DNA of 64,000 nucleotides from Nymphaea colorata (Eukaryota; Streptophyta; Magnoliopsida; Nymphaeales; Nymphaeaceae): NCBI RefSeq assembly GCF_008831285.2, contig NC_045138.2, positions 5,609,205 to 5,673,204 of the forward strand, read 5' to 3'. Shown piece by piece: positions 20,700 to 33,219 of this stretch (position 1 is its first letter; each line of letters starts with the position of its first letter). The notes under the pieces were generated by a model. It saw only the letters and a program-made list of their open reading frames with translations, ran no database searches and was not told where the DNA came from. The position numbers and the translations under genes were made by a program.

Positions 20700-21304
20700 G
20701 TTTTGGTAGTTGCCGGGACGGAGGCCACAGCAATCACACTTGAGTGGGCTCTCTCTCTCTTGCTAAACAACCCACATATCTTAAAGAAAGCCCAAGATGA
20801 GTTGGACTACCATGTGGGCAAAGACTGACAAGTGGACGAACCAGACAACAACAACTTGCCTTACTTGCAGACTTATACCCAGACGACACCGCTTTTGCTC
20901 TCACACGAGTCATTGGGACCCATTCAACTTGGTGGGTTCGACATGTCGGTTGATTGAACCCTGTTTGTTAACGCGTGGAAGATTCATCACAACCCACATT
21001 GTGGACGGACCCAGAAGAGTTGAAGCCAGAGAGGTTCTTGAGCAGCGGCAATGAGATGACCAGCTTTGGTGGTCAGGACTTTGTGTTCTTGCCATTTGGG
21101 TCGGGAAGGAGGTTCTGCGTCGGCTGGCGGATGACCATGCAATTTATTCACTTAACTTTGGCACGCTTGCTGCAGGGCTTTGAATGGTCTACGCCCAAGG
21201 ATGAGCCGGTTGACATGACCGAGGGACATGGCCTAGTCCTGCCCAAAGCAACTCTGTTTAGAGTCCTTTTGAGGCTTCATCTCCCTCCCCACCTCCAGTT
21301 GTGA
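20700..21304 (+). pseudogene. gamma P450 exon 2
   Basis: Starts after the acceptor with VLVVAGTEATAITLEWALSL; the Thr of the I-helix acid-alcohol pair is Ala. TGA at 20,826-20,828 replaces an Arg codon after VGKD. A deletion at about 20,870 removes AIVKESMR, that is, the whole ExxR helix. PERF and FLPFGSGRRFCVGW survive, and the exon ends in TGA at 21,302-21,304. Dead by at least two lesions. Confidence 0.9.
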
Positions 21305-23097
21305 AACTATTGATAGTGCTTGTTTCTAGTGTGTGCTATAATATTTCCAATGATATGGCAGATTCATAATTTGAAACGAAGAATGAGGTCATAAGAAATT
21401 AGAATGTTAGATAAAAGGAAAATTGTGGATGTTGCATGTTAATTAATTGATATCAGTTGGGGTGTTTGAATAGGTAATAAGTCTCATTTCCAAAGGGTTT
21501 GCTGCAACGGCCGGGGCAGTGGATTGTAGGCGGCCAGTTCCTTCAATTATTTTTCCATTTTTAAGAAATGAGTAAAAACTTTTAAAATATCTGTAGAAAA
21601 TTTTACTACCAATAATAATTCTGTAATCAATAGCGTCACGTATGTGATTTCTGTATGCATAGTTCCATGGATGGACATTCCATTTCAATATACGTAATGT
21701 TATTCTGGAAACAAATTACAATGCATACAGAAACATTCATTTAGATAATAAAATAAGATAACATTTTCACGATAAAATACTAAAGTAGTAGTGATCTAAA
21801 GGGAGCTTAAAAGTGAACAAAAGAAGTACCATCTAGATCTATCCAACCATTTACGTTGCCTTTGATTACAGCAGATTTGATATCCACTGTTTTTAAATCC
21901 GAACCCAAATCCAATTTCAAATTCACACTTTTATACCAAACTGGGGATTTAAAAGACTAACAAGAAGCAGCTCTTGGCAAGACGGAACATATACCTCCCA
22001 AAATAATCCCGCATAGATTTTTCTTGCACCACAGAGTTTGTGGTTTTTTTTTTTTTGCGTATTGAGGTGTAAAAATGACTCATCTATAAAAGAGACAATC
22101 CTACAAAGATAAAAGATGGAAAGTGGAAGATATAAAGTCCTCAATATGTTTGTTTTCTTTTTTGAAAACGGCAAAAATGTCCCTATGCCTTTTTTGGTGT
22201 GCATTTATTGCATGCACTAGGGTGGTGCTCACAACTGGGTCCACCTAGTTCTTTTGTGGTTGGCTTTCTAATGTGTGCAAAATTTTTTAATGTCTACATA
22301 AATTAAAGCACATTCATATTTAATATTGTCATAGTGTCCCATTAATCTACTCCATAGATTCATGGGATCATGACACATTGCTCATATTATCAAATGGTCT
22401 CAATCTGGTCCACAGGAATGATGCGGCTGTTGTGGATTATATGGTTCTAACAATTCAATCAGTCTCCAAAATATCATATTGCAAACGATAGAAGAATGCT
22501 ATTGGTAGTAAAGTCTAAGTCTAAGAAGGAGGCTACCATCATTGTCCTATAGTGATCTCTTGTGGGGTGGACAAGATCTCCAAGCCCAATCATCAAAGAA
22601 ACTCATCCATATATGAGGAATATTGATTGGTATAAACCAAACAAATAGGTCAAGGACAAAAACCAAACCTTTAACTATGATGTTTAAAGCGTTTTTTTTG
22701 GAAGTATAACCGTACCAATATGATATTAAGGATAGGTAATATGATATTAAGGATAGGTTGATGTGAAATATATATTAATTTGATCCATTTCTAGGTTTTA
22801 ATAGTGTTTTTATGACAAGAAAATAAATGAATGGCTGTCATAGCGTCTACATTTTGATAATAGAAAAAACAACATTTTTCGTGTGTAAAAACAAGTTGAT
22901 TCAAAGCACGTGTTATATCAAAATATTTTTTTATAAATATATTAGAATGGTTATATTTTATTTTAAGATAACTTTTTAACCAAAAAATTAAAATGTTTAT
23001 TTCTTTTTTTCTCTTACCTAAGTGTTTTGTGGTATATATATACAAACATAGCTACCAAGCACCAAGCACCAAGACTGAAAATACCCTCACCACATCT
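21305..23097 (+). repeat. Spacer upstream of alpha1
   Basis: Intergenic region found almost unchanged at 35,520-37,247, 46,295-48,015 and 60,568-62,286. It contains a 21-bp tandem duplication (AATATGATATTAAGGATAGG repeated, about 22,716-22,757) and the probable alpha promoter at its 3' end. No gene supported. Open frames on the minus strand here are simply conserved among copies because the DNA is duplicated. Confidence 0.85.
23033..23041 (+). promoter_or_regulatory. Putative TATA box of alpha1
   Basis: TATATATAT, 57 bp upstream of the alpha1 ATG, in a pyrimidine-rich to AC-rich transition that could hold the transcription start. The same box precedes alpha2 (37,183), alpha3 (47,958) and alpha4 (62,222). 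Confidence 0.5.
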
Positions 23098-25934
23098 ATG
23101 GATTCCATCAGGCTGGTAGCAGAGGGTTTAGCAGCTCTGCTCGCTCTTTTCTTCATCTGCAATATTTGGCAAAAGAAGAAAAGAGAAGCAAGAGGCCGAC
23201 TACCAGAACCGGGCGGTCGTTGGCCAATAGTCGGACACCTTGGCCTGCTGACGGGAACCACACCTCTCTATAGAACTCTCGCTGCTCTTTCAGAGAAGCT
23301 GGGGCCTCTCTTCAGTCTCCAATTGGGACAAAGGCGTGCCATTGTGGTGAGCAGCATGGACCTCGCCAAGGAGTGCTTCACTGTCAATGACCGAGCCTTT
23401 GCCGGTCGGCCTCAGCTAGAAGGTTGGAAACGCCTTGGCTACAATCGTGCCATGTTCGTATTCAGCCCATATGGACCTTACTTTCTTGAACTCCGCAAGA
23501 TCGTCGCCAACAAGCTGCTCTCAAGCCAGCAACTCCGACTGGTCAAACACATCCAGGTCGACGAAGTGGGTTCCTTGGTGCAGCGATTGTATCGCAGTTG
23601 CAGCAACCTTGAGCCGGTTGAGATGAACCATCATTTGACCTGGTTGGCTATGAACATCGTCCTCAGGGTGGTCGCCGGAAAACGGTACTTTGATTTAGGC
23701 GGTGAAGGAAAAGAGTTTAGAGAAGCTCTCGGTGAATTTAACAATCTAGTTGGTACGTTCACCCTCTCTGACGCGATCCCGTGGCTGGGGTGGCTAGATC
23801 TGAGTGGCCACCTGCAGGCCATGAAGAGGGTTCACCAGAAGATGGATGAAGTTGCCTCGGCTTGGCTTGCAGAGCACCGCCGGAAGGAGTCCAGTGGCGC
23901 CGGTGAGGAGAGTGACTTGATGGACGTGCTCATTAAAGAATTAAAAGACGGCCACTTGTCGGAAAATCATCAAACTGACGCTATAATTAAGGCCACCGCT
24001 ACGGTGCGTTACCACCTCTCTCTCTTTTCCTCTTTTTTTTTTCCTAAGGTAAAACTTGAGAGATTTTGACAATAAAAAAATATGTGCATAACATACATGC
24101 TTGGCGTTTGACAGATTGCATCTAAGATTCATAGGACTTGAAAACCGTGGTTTTAGATCTGACTTTTCTCTTTCAATCTTAATTCTAACCTTTAAGCTTT
24201 CGACATAGAGAAGTAAAATAAGAATGTCAAGTATGAATCTTAGGTCTCATGATTCTTTTGTCATATCAACAAAAGCAAACCACGTCAGGTTCATGTGAGA
24301 TTTATGAATTTTCAGAACTGAAGTAATAAACTCCCCCTGAAGTTTAATTTTCTAATGGTTAATTACCAAAAATCTGGGTGACCGTGCTTTTTTCTCTTCT
24401 AAATATTTCAGATTCTTCTTACTAACAGATTTGGATATTTGCTTCTTTTGGTGATTTAGTTTGAAGCATGTTTTATAACTTTAAGCATTTCTTGCCAAAC
24501 CAAGCTGATTAAGTAAACGTATTACCACCCTATTTAAACTGATAAGATTTTGGGTCCTTCTCATCGCCTAATTTCTGTTTGCAACATGGGAAGCCAAAAA
24601 ACTAAGAGAAATGAGAGTATCATATACACACAGTATATTAATACTAGAAGAGTTTTTAGGTTGTGCTTGATTCCACATGGATCTTAGATCTAAGGAATCA
24701 CAAATCCATGATAGATAAAATCCACATTTCAATCAAATTGTGAGCTTCCCATGATAGATAAAATCATGGCCCCTGATTTTAAATCTTCAAGATTGGAGAT
24801 CCATATATTTAAGAGAGCTTCCCCACAATCTTAAATCAGGCATGTTTTTATAGTATATATCCGAGGGGTGTTTGATAGCCTCAGATTTGAAATTCAAGGT
24901 GATTTGGGTTCATTGGGAATCTCAAATCTACATGCTTTAGGTCAGATCCGACATCAATTGTAAGGTTTTATTTATAAACTAAGGATCTCAGTTCTTCTTT
25001 TTCACATAATGGCAAAATCTAGGGTTTGTTTATGTTGTAGTTCTACATAAAAGGGATATTAGATCAGCCTCTGAACTGGGATCTCATGCTACCAGCCACA
25101 CATTTAGTAGTTTCCGTAAAGTTCAAATGGCTTTTCACTGAATGTTCTTTGCTCTATATACATTTAAATCATTCCTCTGATAACAAATAAAAGAAATTGC
25201 TCCATACCTACTTTTTATTCATGTTTGCTTGTAGCACTTTCAATTCTCTAGCATCAGTAAAGGGCATAGATCTGTTTACTACCAATCTCCATTGTAATGA
25301 ATTATTCCAGGTTTTGGTAGTAGCCGGGACAGAGAGCACGGCAGTCACACTTGAGTGGGCTCTCTCTCTCTTGCTAAATAACCCACATCTCTTAAAGAAA
25401 GCCCAAGATGAGTTTGACTGCCAGGTCGGCAAAGAGCGACAAGTGGATGAATCAGATCTCAGTAACTTGCCTTATTTGCAAGCTATAGTCAAAGAGACAA
25501 TGCGCCTACACCCAACCGGACCACTTTTGGTCCCACACGAGTCAACGGAACCAGTTCAACTTGGTGGGTTCGAGGTGCCGGTTGGCTCAATCCTGTTTGT
25601 TAATGTGTGGAAGATTCATCATGACCCGACATTGTGGATCGACCCAGAAGAATTCAAGCCAGAGAGGTTCTTGAGCAGCCGCAATGTGATGACCGGCTTT
25701 GGTGGTCAGGACTTTGCGTTCTTGCCATTTGGATCGGGAAGGAGGATCTGCATTGGCCGGCGGATGGCCATGCAAGTTCTTAACCTAACTTTGGCATGCT
25801 TGCTGCAGAGCTTTGAATGGTCTACACCCATGAATGAGCCGGTTGACATGACCGTGGGACATGGCCTAACCCTGCCCAAAGCAACTCCGCTTAGAGTGCT
25901 TTTGAGGCCCCGTCTCCCACCCCACCTCTATTAG
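23098..25934 (+). CDS. alpha1: intact CYP82-like cytochrome P450
   Basis: Exons 23,098-24,003 (302 codons) and 25,311-25,934 join at a phase-0 intron with donor GTGCGT and acceptor TTCCAG, giving 509 aa, a normal plant P450 length. The ATG starting MDSIRLVAEG gives a membrane anchor (residues 7-24), a basic stop-transfer segment and a proline hinge (RLPEPGGRWP). CYP82-family marks are KECFTVND (91-98), GYNRAMF and LPKATPLRVLL. Catalytic landmarks are the I helix AGTEST (307-312), ExxR E364-R367, PERF 419-422 and the heme loop F442 to Cys449. It should be an ER heme monooxygenase using NADPH and a P450 reductase. Substrate unknown; other CYP82s act on terpenoids, alkaloids or phenolics. Unusual residues are Phe129 for the C-helix Trp, Glu310-Ser311 for Asp-Thr, and Ile450 after the heme Cys instead of Pro. 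Confidence 0.92.
24004..25310 (+). other. alpha1 intron
   Basis: 1,307 bp, GT...AG, phase 0, at the usual CYP82 position just before the I helix. It includes TTTGAGAT-type repeats around 24,680-24,960 related to those in the beta introns, and nothing that looks like a gene. Confidence 0.9.
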
Positions 25935-26021
25935 TTACTTGTTTTTAGTATTAGTTACTTGTTTTTAGTGTATGCTATAACATTACCAATAATATGGCAG
26001 GTTCATGGTTTCATTTTTGAG

Positions 26022-26027
26022 AATAAA
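26022..26027 (+). terminator. Putative poly(A) signal of alpha1
   Basis: AATAAA 88 bases after the stop codon. Also present after alpha3 (50,929-50,934). Confidence 0.45.
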
Positions 26028-27404
26028 CTTTTCCAGTTGAATTCAAAATGAATAACGAGGTGATAAGAAATTGGAATGTTAGAGAAAAGGAAGTTCTGGG
26101 TGTTGCATGTTAATTGATCATGTTGGGGTGTCTGAATAGGTAATGAGTTTCAAGGAGTATAGTGTAGCTGGTTGGATTAGTGGATCAGTCAAAACATAGT
26201 CAATTTCAAATTGAATTCTTGTGGATGCTACTTTTTTTGTCTTAAAACTACCGTAGACACTACTGTCTAAGTTGATGGAAGCAACCATAAGCTCATCTGG
26301 GTGAAGTTGAAGGTATTTCAACCTCTCACCTCAGCGGTGGGTTCCCTCCTGCGCACCCAAACTGAATAAATAACGACAGAAGTGGGGTGAAACAGTTTGT
26401 GATGCATATTTTAATTTGAAATTGATGCATGGATTGGTGCGGTGCCACAAATTAATCTATAGTTCTGCAGAATCAATTTCTTATGATGGGGTGACCTATG
26501 AAAAATATAAATTGAAGGAAAAAAAGTATTCTAAACATTCTGTCTATCTTATCCAAGCTCGCACACATCGTAAAAGTACTATGTCTCATGATTGTTGTTG
26601 CACATATGGTCGAATGAGGTATATTTGATGGATTTTTGTGATATTATCGCCGCCATGTTTGATTGGCTGAGCTATACAGTATGAAAATTTAAAGGAAAAC
26701 ACGGTAACATTCTGGAAATCGCCAAATAAAATTGGCACACATTGGCCAGATTTTGAGCGCTGATAGGTAAAATTAAAGCAGAGAACAACTAGTTTTTTAG
26801 TAATAATATAAAACAATTTTTAACATAACTGTTGGGTTAGATCACCTCATTGTGGAGGATCCTATCCAAACCCAGGTGGAAGGTGAAAAGGCTTTTTTTT
26901 TGCACTCGTACTTGAGTGGAAAGCATTGAAAAGATGCAAATAAGAAACAATTTTGTGGATTGAAATTACAAAAGTTTAAATAGAAGAGGGAAGAAAAGGG
27001 GGATTGGATGTTTTTATGTGATTCTTGGCTTGGGGTTTTCTTCTTCGTTGCTTGGGGTTTTTATGTTCTCTACTCACTGGAAACCCAGATGGGGTACAAG
27101 TAAACCCTTCAATTTGAGGGTTGCGATTCAAACTTTTACATCCCAAGAATGTAGCACTCATGGGAACTGAATGACATATCTTCTAATCATCTACTTATCC
27201 GATGAACTATACTATGTCCCTTAAATCTATTGGGTGGAGTTTTTCAGTTGCTAACGGAGGAATTTTAATGTTTTTTTGTTTTTACCATATTAAAATTATA
27301 CATTGTTGAAAAGTCATCACTAACATGGTATGATATGATAAAACAGCCAGAGACATATTTAATGCTTGTGAGCTGTGGGAACTTCCCCTCAACCCGTATT
27401 AGAC

Positions 27405-27490
27405 ATGTTTCCCCACGGCCTGACGGCCCCCTAGAAGGAGGAGAAGGCCCCACTGGCCACCACCGGGGCCCACATGTCATGTGGGAGAGG
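27405..27490. promoter_or_regulatory. GC-rich block with palindrome
   Basis: A GC-rich island in very AT-rich DNA, with GGGGCCCACATG, a TCP-site-like sequence, and the near-palindrome at 27,469-27,485. It is conserved at 52,315-52,400 and, inverted, at 840-905. It could be a promoter or enhancer element of the beta gene or a relic of an older element; nothing here decides between them. Confidence 0.3.
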
Positions 27491-28993
27491 AGCCCATTAA
27501 ATAAGCTCTTACCCCACTCTAAACACTCATAGAACTTTACTGCTTTTACCCCACTCTAAACACTCACAGAACTTTACTGTCTAGATTTTCTGTCTCATGA
27601 TTGTTTTCTCTATTGTCCAAATCATTATTGGCTTGATTTTCTATCTCATGATTGTTTCCCCTATTGTCCAAAATATCATGAAATATGTGAAGGAGTTTTA
27701 TCTGCATATCAATTATTATCAATGGCACATCTAAACTTTTTAACCATATAATAGCCCTTTTTTTGCTTCACTTGTAAATTTCTAAAAGGAAAGGGAAAGG
27801 AAAAAGAAAAAAGAAGAGAAAATCTTCAAATATTATAAGGAGGGTCGAACAATGTTCTTTTGAAAAGTCTAATTAGTTGGGTGGGAAATGAATTGACCCT
27901 GCTGCTGCTTTTGGAGGCATGTTTTTGGTTCCCCATCTGGTTGTTGGTCATAAGTCTTTTTCTGTTATTTAATGTAAGGAAGATGTAAACTTTTTCAGCT
28001 TCAGGTAATCTAAAGTACATTGAAAATTGAATATGTTTAAATTCAATATTAACAAAAAGAAAATCAAAATCATATTTTAATTATTTACATCCTTAAATTA
28101 AACAAAAAAAAAATCTCGTGTCTCTCTTGAGGGTCGTAACAGAAAACATTATTTTTGAAAAATATATATCAAAATAAAGAAGAAATAATACATGAATAGT
28201 CAAGTAAGATGACCTGATAATGTAAAATTTTGAGGGGAAATTAGCATGAGATTCAGTGACCATTGAAGGGGGGAAAATATAAAAAAGCTTTATTGACCTT
28301 TTCCCCATAATTAGATTTGACCTAGAAAAGAAAAAGAAAAAAAATGTTTAAAATGAAAACTGATATTCTGTACAATTTTCTCATACTATATATGTACAAA
28401 AATTTAGTTTTGTATTTAAGATTATGAGGGATCTTCAAGGGCTTATAAAGGAGGTCATTACTAAATGGTTGTTCTGGTTCTTACCCATTTTCTGGGTAGA
28501 AGCTCAAACTGCTATGGGGCGAGTTAGGATCCGTCGAACCAAAGGTCCCAAGCCCAACAGTGGGTTGGGTTGGTACAAAAGTCGTCATCATTGTCCTGCG
28601 GTAATCTCTTGTGGGGTCGCCAAGATCTTGAAGTCCAATTATCAAAGAACCCCATTTTAAGAAATTGGGGCACGTATTGACGTAAAATATTAGAATAAAC
28701 CGGTCATAGCATCTACGTTTGATAATAGAAAAAAATGAATGGCGGTCATAACATCTACATTTGATAATAGAAAAATCAACATTACAACATTTTTCACGTA
28801 AAAACAAGTTGATGCAAAGCATGTGTTATATCAAAGTATTTTTGACAAATATATTAGGATGGTTATTTTATATTTAAAACAACTTTTTAATGAAAAAATT
28901 GAAAGGTTTGTTTCTTTTTTGCTCTGTTTGGTGTTATATATATACAAACATAGCTACCGAGCACCAAGTTTGCAAAATACCATCATCACATCC

Positions 28994-29035
28994 ATGGATT
29001 CCATAGAGCTGGTAGCAGGCTCTTCTTGCCCTTTT
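28994..29035 (+). pseudogene. beta1 P450 exon 1, N-terminal stub
   Basis: ATG at 28,994 and about 14 codons (MDSIELVAGS...) of the membrane anchor, preceded by a TATATATAC stretch near 28,938. Coding then runs into the residual Copia II LTR and stops at 29,042-29,044. The exon resumes 4.2 kb later at about codon 100, so codons of roughly 17-99 are deleted. Confidence 0.85.
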
Positions 29036-32000
29036 CTTTCTTGAGAGTGCGAGAAAAGAGTTTTGTGTGTTGTTCCTAACAACTGGTATCAGAGTCAGGT
29101 TCGTTCGCGATAGAAACAATGGCATTGGAAGAAAGAAAAGTCAGAATCGAGAAGTTCGACGGTAAAGATTTTGGATTCTGAAAGATGCAGATCGATGACT
29201 TCTTGTATCAGAAGAAACTGCATGAACCACTCATGGAAGCGAAGCCCACAACAATGGCTGACGCAGATTGGCAGTTGCTGGATAGACAAGCCCTTGGAGT
29301 CATCCGGTTGACGTTGGCCAGAAACGTCGCCTTCAACATTGTTAACGAGATGATGATAGGAAGTCTGATGAAGACGCTAACAGATATATACGAAAAAACA
29401 TTTTGCTACGAATAAGGTATATTTGATGCATCGATTATTTAATTTGAAAATGGCTGAAGGTGTCTCTGTTATGGATCACATAAATGAGTTCAATGTTATT
29501 ACTTCTCAATTGTGTTTTGTGGATATTAAATTTGATGATGAGGTTCAAGCCCTAATTTTGCTGTCATCTCTATCGAAGAGTTTGAGTGCCACTGTGACCG
29601 CCGTTAGTAGTTCATCGGTGTCAAGTAAATTGAAGTTTAGTGGTGATCGAGATTTAATACTTAGTGAGGACATTCGTAGAAGAGAGACAGGAGAACCTCT
29701 CGATCTGCCATAAATGTTCATAACAGGAGCAGAACTAGTCAACGCTACCAAGACCATAGAAGGTCCAAATCTAAGAGAATGAGTCAATCCAAACCTTGAA
29801 GTGATGGTTGTTAGAACTGTGGTAAGCGAGGACACCAAAAAAGAGACTGCAGGTTATTGAAAAAGAAAAACACAAATCATGAGGATGATTCAGAAAAATG
29901 CAGCAACAGAAGATATAGGTGATGCACTTGCTTTGAATATACACAACTCTATAGAGTCTTGGATTTTAAACTCTAGTGCATCTTTTTATTAAACATATTC
30001 TAATGAAAGTATGCACAACAACTATGTTGCAGGAAAATTTGACAGAGTATATTTTGCAGATGATGAACCTCTGGATATTGTAGGGAAATGTGAGGTTCAC
30101 ATTAAAATGCAAAATGAACATGTATGGAAGTTAAAAGATGTCAGACATGTCCCAGAGTTGAAGTCCTAGAGTTGAAGAGGAATCTCATTTCAATCGGGCA
30201 ATTAGATGACGAAGGCTATGTTACTATCTTTGTTAGCGGATCTTAGAAGATAACCAAAGGTGCTATGGTTATAGCACGAGGTCACAAATTTGGCACATTG
30301 TACATAACTGCAGATGTGAAAGACACAGTGGTTGTGGCGAAATGTGAGAATAGATCCTTGTTGTGGCATTGCAGGCTTGGGCATATGAGTGAGAAGAGAA
30401 TGAAGATCATGGCAACAAATAACAAGTTGCATGACTTGAAATCTGTAGACATTGGGCTATGTGAAGACTGTGTCTTCGGGAAACAGAAAATTGTCACTTT
30501 CTCCAAAGTTGGACGACCTCCTAAGAAGGAAAAGTTAGAGTTTGTGCATACTAATGTTTGGAGACCTGTTCTAGTTCGTTCTCTTGGAGGATCCTTATAC
30601 TATGTCACAATCCTTTCTGATTGTATCAGAAAGGTGTTGGTCTATTTTCTCAATCTGACGTGTTTAATGTTTTTAAAAGGTATAAAGCAGAAGTAGAAAA
30701 TCAGACTACAAAGAAGATTAAGTGTCTACGGTCAAACAATGGTGGTGAGTATGACAGCAAAGAGTTTAAAGACTTTTGTGCAGATCATAGGATTCGAACA
30801 CAAAGGACAATCCCTAAAAAACCACGACAAAATTGAGTTGTAGAAAGAATGAACAGAACCCTTTGTGAAAGAGCAAAGAGCATGAGACTGTATTCAGGCT
30901 TGCCAAAGATTTTTTGGGCTGATGCAATCAATACAGTTGCATACTTGACAAATTATGGGCCTTTTGTTCCTTTGGACTATGGGATACATGAAAAAGCCTG
31001 AATCGGTAAAGAGGTAAATCTTGCATACTTAAGAGTCTTTGGTTGTGTCTCTTACATACATATAGACTCGAATAAAAGGGATAAATTAGATCTAAGCCCA
31101 GAAAATGTTATTTCATTGGTTATGGAAATGATGAGTTTGGATATTATTTTCAACATGATAAAGCGAAGAAAATTATTTGACATAATGACATAGTGTTCAA
31201 TGAAATGGCTCTGTACAAAGACAGTGATAGTCTTATGTCTGATAAGATGAACATCATGACACAAATGAAGACATTGTAGAACTTCAAAATGTCTGTGAAG
31301 ATGATGTTGCAATTAAGACTCTAGATAGAAACATTCAGATGGAACAAGAACCAAGCACATCCCAACCTCCATTGAGGAGATCAAGTAGAAGACCAAAACC
31401 AAATCGAATATATTCTCCTTATTTATATTACTTACTGTTAACTGATGTCGGAGAACACGAGTGTTTTGATGAAGCAATGCAGGTTACAGATTCAATTAAG
31501 TGAGAGTCAACTATGAACGAAGAGATGGACTCTTTACATGCTAACAGAACATGGAAACTAGCTGAGCTTCCTTGTGGAAAGAAGTCATTGCAAAACAAAT
31601 AGGTATACAGGATAAAAGAAGAAGCAGCTGGAAGAAAAAAGTATAAAGTAAGGTTAGTAGTGAAAGGTTTTCAACAAAAAGAAGGTATAGATTATACAGA
31701 AATTTTCTCTCTTGTTATTAAACTAACTACTATAAGATTGGTATTAAGTTTAGTTGCAGCTGAAAATTTATATTTGGAGCAACTAGATGTAAAAACTGCA
31801 TTCTTTCATGAGGATTTGGAGAAAGATATTTATATGATGCAACCTGAATGTTTCTAGGTACAAAAAAATGAAAGCCCTGTATGCAAGTTAGAGAAGAGTC
31901 TCTATGGTTTAAAACAGGCACTAACATAGCGGTAGAAAAAGTTTGATAACTTTACGGGAAGAAATGCCTTTAAGAAGTGTGATATGGATCATTGTTATTA

Positions 32001-33219
32001 TTTTAAGAACTTTGATAGTTGTTATATAATTTTACTATTATATATGGATGATATGCTTATTGCATGCTCAAATTTGCAAGAGATCAATTCTTTGAAAGAA
32101 CAACTATCAAAGAAGTTTGAAATGAAAGATCTAGGTGCTGCGAAACAAATCCTTGGGATGAGAATAAGTAGGAACAGTAAGACAGACACCTTAAATTTGT
32201 CTAAACAAAATTATATTGAGAAGATCTTGTGCAGGTTTAAGATGCAAAATGTCAAACCTATTAGTACGCCGCTTGCTAGTCATTTCAAATTGTCCAAGGA
32301 TTTGTCACTCAAGACAGATGAAGAGCATGAAAAAATGTCAAGGATAGGAACTTTAGGTATGAGTCTTTGTTTTAAGAAAAATGAATTTCTTTTGCATGGC
32401 TTTGTGGATGCAGATTTGGGTGGTTGAATATATTGTAGATACAAAAGGCAATAAAGAGTTGGGTTTCACAGCTTCAAAAAGTTGTTGTGTTGTCTACTAC
32501 TGAAGTTGAATATATTGTAGATACAAAAGGCAATAAAGAGATGATTTGGCTAAAAAGTATTCTAAAAGAATTGAATGTAAAGGAAGAGAAGTGTTCTCTC
32601 TTATGACAGTCAAAGTGCAATTCATTTAGCAAAGAATTCAGTGTTCCATGCTAAAACAAAGCATATTGATTTGAAGTATCATTTCATTAGAGATTTGTTG
32701 GAAGAGAAGATACTATCTGTTGAAAAGATTCGTGAAACAGAGAATCCAACAGGCATGTTGACAAAGTCAGTGACTGCTAAGAAACTGAGGTTATGTTTAA
32801 CCTTAGTTGGTCTCCAAAGTTGATTGATGATAAGGCATCGCACAGGTTGAGTATGTGATATACAAGCACTTGATCTATAGTTCGAGATTGTTGATGTATG
32901 GAACTTGATCTATACTGAACACTCATATACAATGTCGTGGATCCAGTGGTGCTTCTCCTGCTTAGAGGCTCGTGCTTTGTTTTATGTAAAGGCATTTATG
33001 TCATTTTGTATAAATGCAGGTTTGCCCTAATCCTTATGTTGTGAGGGAGACTATAGTTTCTTCTTTGGTCTTCTCTCTGAGAGTGAATAGTGAAAGATCT
33101 GTGCGACCGTGAACGTAAGAGATATTGCTCTGAACCACGTAAATCTTTGTCTTTTTCCTTGTTGTTTTTATCCCTCTCTTGAGAGTGCGAGAGGAGAGTT
33201 TTATGTGTTGTTCCTAACA
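29036..33219 (+). mobile_element. Copia II-1: truncated TNT1/Tork-like copia element
   Basis: Forward element in beta1. Only about 55 bp of the 5' LTR remains (29,036-29,091), recognised because TCTTGAGAGTGCGAG...TTCCTAACA recurs at the 3' end (to 33,219). The TGGTATCAGAG primer site is at 29,094. Gag starts at 29,119 (MALEERKVRIEKFDG) and is stopped at once by Trp to TGA (29,177-29,179). The zinc knuckle near 29,808 has another Trp to stop. The protease DTG is Asn-Ser-Ser (near 29,970) and the first integrase Asp is Asn (HTNVWRP). RT keeps YMDDM (near 32,043). RNase H is damaged by a 35-bp copied segment at 32,424-32,458. It cannot move by itself. Confidence 0.9.

Larger units (their letters stand above)
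25935..28993 (+). repeat. Spacer between alpha1 and beta1
   Basis: 3' flank of alpha1 and 5' flank of beta1, repeated at 50,842-53,899 and, diverged and inverted, at 1-1,233 plus 5,263-6,132. In unit B it is almost wholly deleted. It holds a GC-rich block (about 27,405-27,490) with a CCCACATGTCATGTGGG near-palindrome and a 34-bp direct repeat (27,509-27,542 and 27,546-27,579). No coding region is supported. The short open frames match only their duplicates. Confidence 0.8.

Noticed and set aside
25208-25775. Minus-strand open frames opposite P450 exon 2
   Set aside because: They are antisense shadows of a well-supported coding exon, with no motif of their own.
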